Shown here one piece after another: positions 44,860 through 46,688 of a stretch of DNA of 46,688 nt. Origin of the DNA: Patescibacteria group bacterium (lineage in GTDB: Bacteria > Patescibacteriota > Patescibacteriia > Patescibacteriales > GWC2-42-12); NCBI GenBank assembly GCA_028707005.1, contig JAQTVB010000007.1, positions 1 to 46,688 of the forward strand. The letters are read 5' to 3'. The first letter of the stretch is position 1. Every line of letters starts with the position of its first letter. A program made the translations under genes and the position numbers. A model generated the notes under the pieces. That model did no database searches. It was not told the DNA's origin and saw only the letters and a list, made by a program, of their open reading frames with translations.

Positions 44860-45360
44860 TTATAATTTAAACAATTTGGCTAAAGCTTCGGAAACCGGCT
44901 GGTCAGTCCGCTCCAGGTCTTCCGGCAGGTATTTTAGCAAATTTTCCCGAATTGGCAAGGGGTTTAAGTTATTAAGCGGTATTGACAGCCGGGGCTTGAC
45001 CGGATTCTTAAATTCAAAATATAAATTTTTTACATTCTGATGCGGCTTATAAACAATGGAAAAATCCTTAACAACGTCGTAATCATAAAATTTTCTGCCC
45101 ACCACCAAGCCCTGGTCGGTGATACTGAAATCTACCTGGAGCGGCTCTTGTCCGTCATGAATGATCATAATTAAAGCGCCGATAATTACAATGGCGGCAA
45201 ACAAAAAATCACCGCTCAAAAAAGAATAAACGATAAAGGCCACGCCCACGATACCGGCGATGATATACCAGGCTTTGGTCCGCTCGTGCTTATCGTATTC
45301 CGGCACGCTCCAGCTAATGATTTTTTTGCCTTGTTCGGTTGTTTTCGTCATTTCTGCCAT
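44860..45360 (-). CDS. Hypothetical membrane protein with two TM segments
   Basis: 166 aa; AWYIIAGIVGVAFIVYSFLSGDFLFAAIVIIGALIMIIHDG then soluble domain. Confidence 0.7.
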   Translation of the reverse strand: MAEMTKTTEQGKKIISWSVPEYDKHERTKAWYIIAGIVGVAFIVYSFLSGDFLFAAIVIIGALIMIIHDGQEPLQVDFSITDQGLVVGRKFYDYDVVKDFSIVYKPHQNVKNLYFEFKNPVKPRLSIPLNNLNPLPIRENLLKYLPEDLERTDQPVSEALAKLFKL

Positions 45361-45418
45361 AGTTTTTTATTGACATTATTGGATAAATTGGCTATATTTA
45401 TTGTAGCACGAAATAAAT

Positions 45419-45496
45419 CAATTATCAATTACGAATTAAAAATTACGAATTAAATTTTTGATTCGTAATTTTTAATTGTTAATTCGTAATTGAATT
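45419..45496. repeat. Heptad inverted repeat directly 5' of tRNA-Ser
   Basis: ATTATCA ATTACGA ATTAAAA ATTACGA ATTAAA ... TTCGTAA TTTTTAA TTGTTAA TTCGTAA TTGAATT. Confidence 0.85.
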
Positions 45497-45586
45497 GGAG
45501 AGGTGGCTGAGCGGCTGATAGCAGCACCCTGCTAAGGTGTTAGGCTTTAACGAGTCTCGAGGGTTCGAATCCCTCCCTCTCCGCCA
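45497..45586 (+). tRNA. tRNA-Ser (GCT), CCA encoded
   Basis: GGAGAGGTGGCTGAGCGG...CTGCTAA...GGTTCGAATCCCTCCCTCTCCGCCA. Confidence 0.93.
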
Positions 45587-45599
45587 ATCGGAATGAAGA

Positions 45600-45632
45600 G
45601 CCCTTTGATAAATATAATCAAAGGGTTTTTTG
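45600..45632 (+). terminator. Intrinsic terminator after tRNA-Ser
   Basis: CCCTTTGAT aaatat AATCAAAGGG TTTTTT. Confidence 0.8.
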
Positions 45633-45712
45633 TATGAGATTAGTATTTTTCCGTCGAATTTAAAAGTCGTAGTTCGCGCAACATTCGCGCAAGAAACTAA
45701 TATACTGAAAAC

Positions 45713-45738
45713 AAAAACCTCGTTATTACGAGGTTTTT
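45713..45738 (-). terminator. Intrinsic terminator hairpin
   Basis: AAAAACCTCG ttatta CGAGGTTTTT. Confidence 0.7.
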
Positions 45739-45767
45739 ATGCTATTAAGAATTTAATATGCTATAAG

Positions 45768-46628
45768 CTATTTTTGCGCCAGCGGCAATTCCAGATAGAA
45801 GATACTGCCCTTGTCCTTGCCCTCGGACTCGGCCCAGGCGCGGCCGCCGTGCGCTTCTATGATCATTCTCACCGTGTAGAGACCGTAGCCGGTAGAGTCA
45901 ACATTTATTCTTAAGGAGTCCTTGCCGCGGCCGCCTTCTTTAAAAAGATTGACTTTGTCTTCGTCGGTGATGCCCACGCCCGTGTCTTTAACCGAAAAAA
46001 GAATTTTATGAGTTGCTTTATACAATTTAACGGTAATACCGCCCCGCAAAGTGTATTTAACCGCGTTGTCTATTAAGCTATAAACTATTTCTTTAAGCCA
46101 GAAAGCGTCGCCCATGATCGTGAAGTCATCGTCCGCCAAATCGCCGGCGAGCTTCAAATTTTTGTGTTTCGCCGGGCCTTTTTTATCTTGGATGGCTTCT
46201 TCAACGATTTTTTTGAAATCCAGAGGCTTCATGTCAAATTTTACTTTGCCGGCTTGAAAGTTGGCCGCGTTTAAAACCAAATCAACCGTAGCGATGCCCT
46301 CATTGTCCGAGTCCAGGCCTTGCTGGGCGATATTTTTCACTTTGGCGGAAATCGGGCCGAAAGTACCTTCCAAAAGTTCGGCAAAAATGTACTTTGAACG
46401 AGTGAACGAACCTTTGACTTTATGGGTCACTAAATGGACTAGGCTTTCTCTCTGCTTGATGGCATTTTGCAGATCAACATTAAGTTTGGCCAACAATTCT
46501 CTTTGGCGGACTTCGGCTTTAACTGAGCGTACCAGCCACCAGCCAAAAGCGGCAACTATCACCAAGGTAATGCCGGTCAGAACTCTGTTGGTCGGATTTT
46601 GAATAAAAGCGTATTGCGAGGCGATCAA
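45768..46628 (-). CDS. Sensor histidine kinase (N-terminus possibly incomplete)
   Basis: HLVTHKVKGSFTRSKYIF phospho-acceptor region; NAVKYT, DTGVGI, STGYGLYTVRMIIEAHGGRAWAES; TTG start close to window edge. Confidence 0.85.
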   Translation of the reverse strand: MIASQYAFIQNPTNRVLTGITLVIVAAFGWWLVRSVKAEVRQRELLAKLNVDLQNAIKQRESLVHLVTHKVKGSFTRSKYIFAELLEGTFGPISAKVKNIAQQGLDSDNEGIATVDLVLNAANFQAGKVKFDMKPLDFKKIVEEAIQDKKGPAKHKNLKLAGDLADDDFTIMGDAFWLKEIVYSLIDNAVKYTLRGGITVKLYKATHKILFSVKDTGVGITDEDKVNLFKEGGRGKDSLRINVDSTGYGLYTVRMIIEAHGGRAWAESEGKDKGSIFYLELPLAQK

Positions 46629-46688
46629 AATGATAATGCCGACGACCAGGGCCTGGGCTTAAACCAATTTTATATTGAAAGATTTGTA

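Noticed and set aside
45768-46628. Histidine kinase as a truncated pseudogene
   Set aside because: An in-frame stop lies just upstream of the TTG start, but the window ends there, so truncation versus a short natural form cannot be decided.

Overview
This window looks like a fragment of a Candidate Phyla Radiation / Patescibacteria-type genome (inferred from gene content and style). Most of it is a conserved backbone: rpoD-dnaG, an ECF sigma factor module, pgsA-like, dsbA-like, gatA/gatC, ligA, a complete-looking type IV pilus cluster (pilM/N/O/P-like/B/CheY/PilT-like/C/pilins/Wzy-TPR/pilD/surface protein/minor pilins), radA, recG, alr, a DEAD-box helicase, a histidine kinase and tRNAs for Asn, Ser(GGA), Arg(CCG), Arg(GCG) and Ser(GCT). 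The outstanding region is an AT-rich accessory island (about 470-4140) abutting the 3' end of tRNA-Asn. It encodes one ORF that fuses a full LexA (HTH, Ala-Gly cleavage site, Ser/Lys dyad) to a beta-class DNA methyltransferase. Convergent to it is a two-gene C-protein-like XRE regulator plus Endonuclease VII-type HNH nuclease operon, and beside it are a HEPN protein and a SAM methyltransferase. Both key promoters carry candidate operators exactly in the 17-bp spacer. I propose a damage-responsive restriction-modification-like system; a homopolymer (A8CA8) at the fusion junction is either a slippage switch or a sequence-error caveat. Other notable signals are period-7 and period-11 degenerate repeats arranged as intergenic inverted repeats, palindromic repeats inserted in frame in gatA and recG, moron-like ORFan cassettes around a partial alr duplication, a degenerate PilT-like ATPase, and a long hairpin inside the ECF module.
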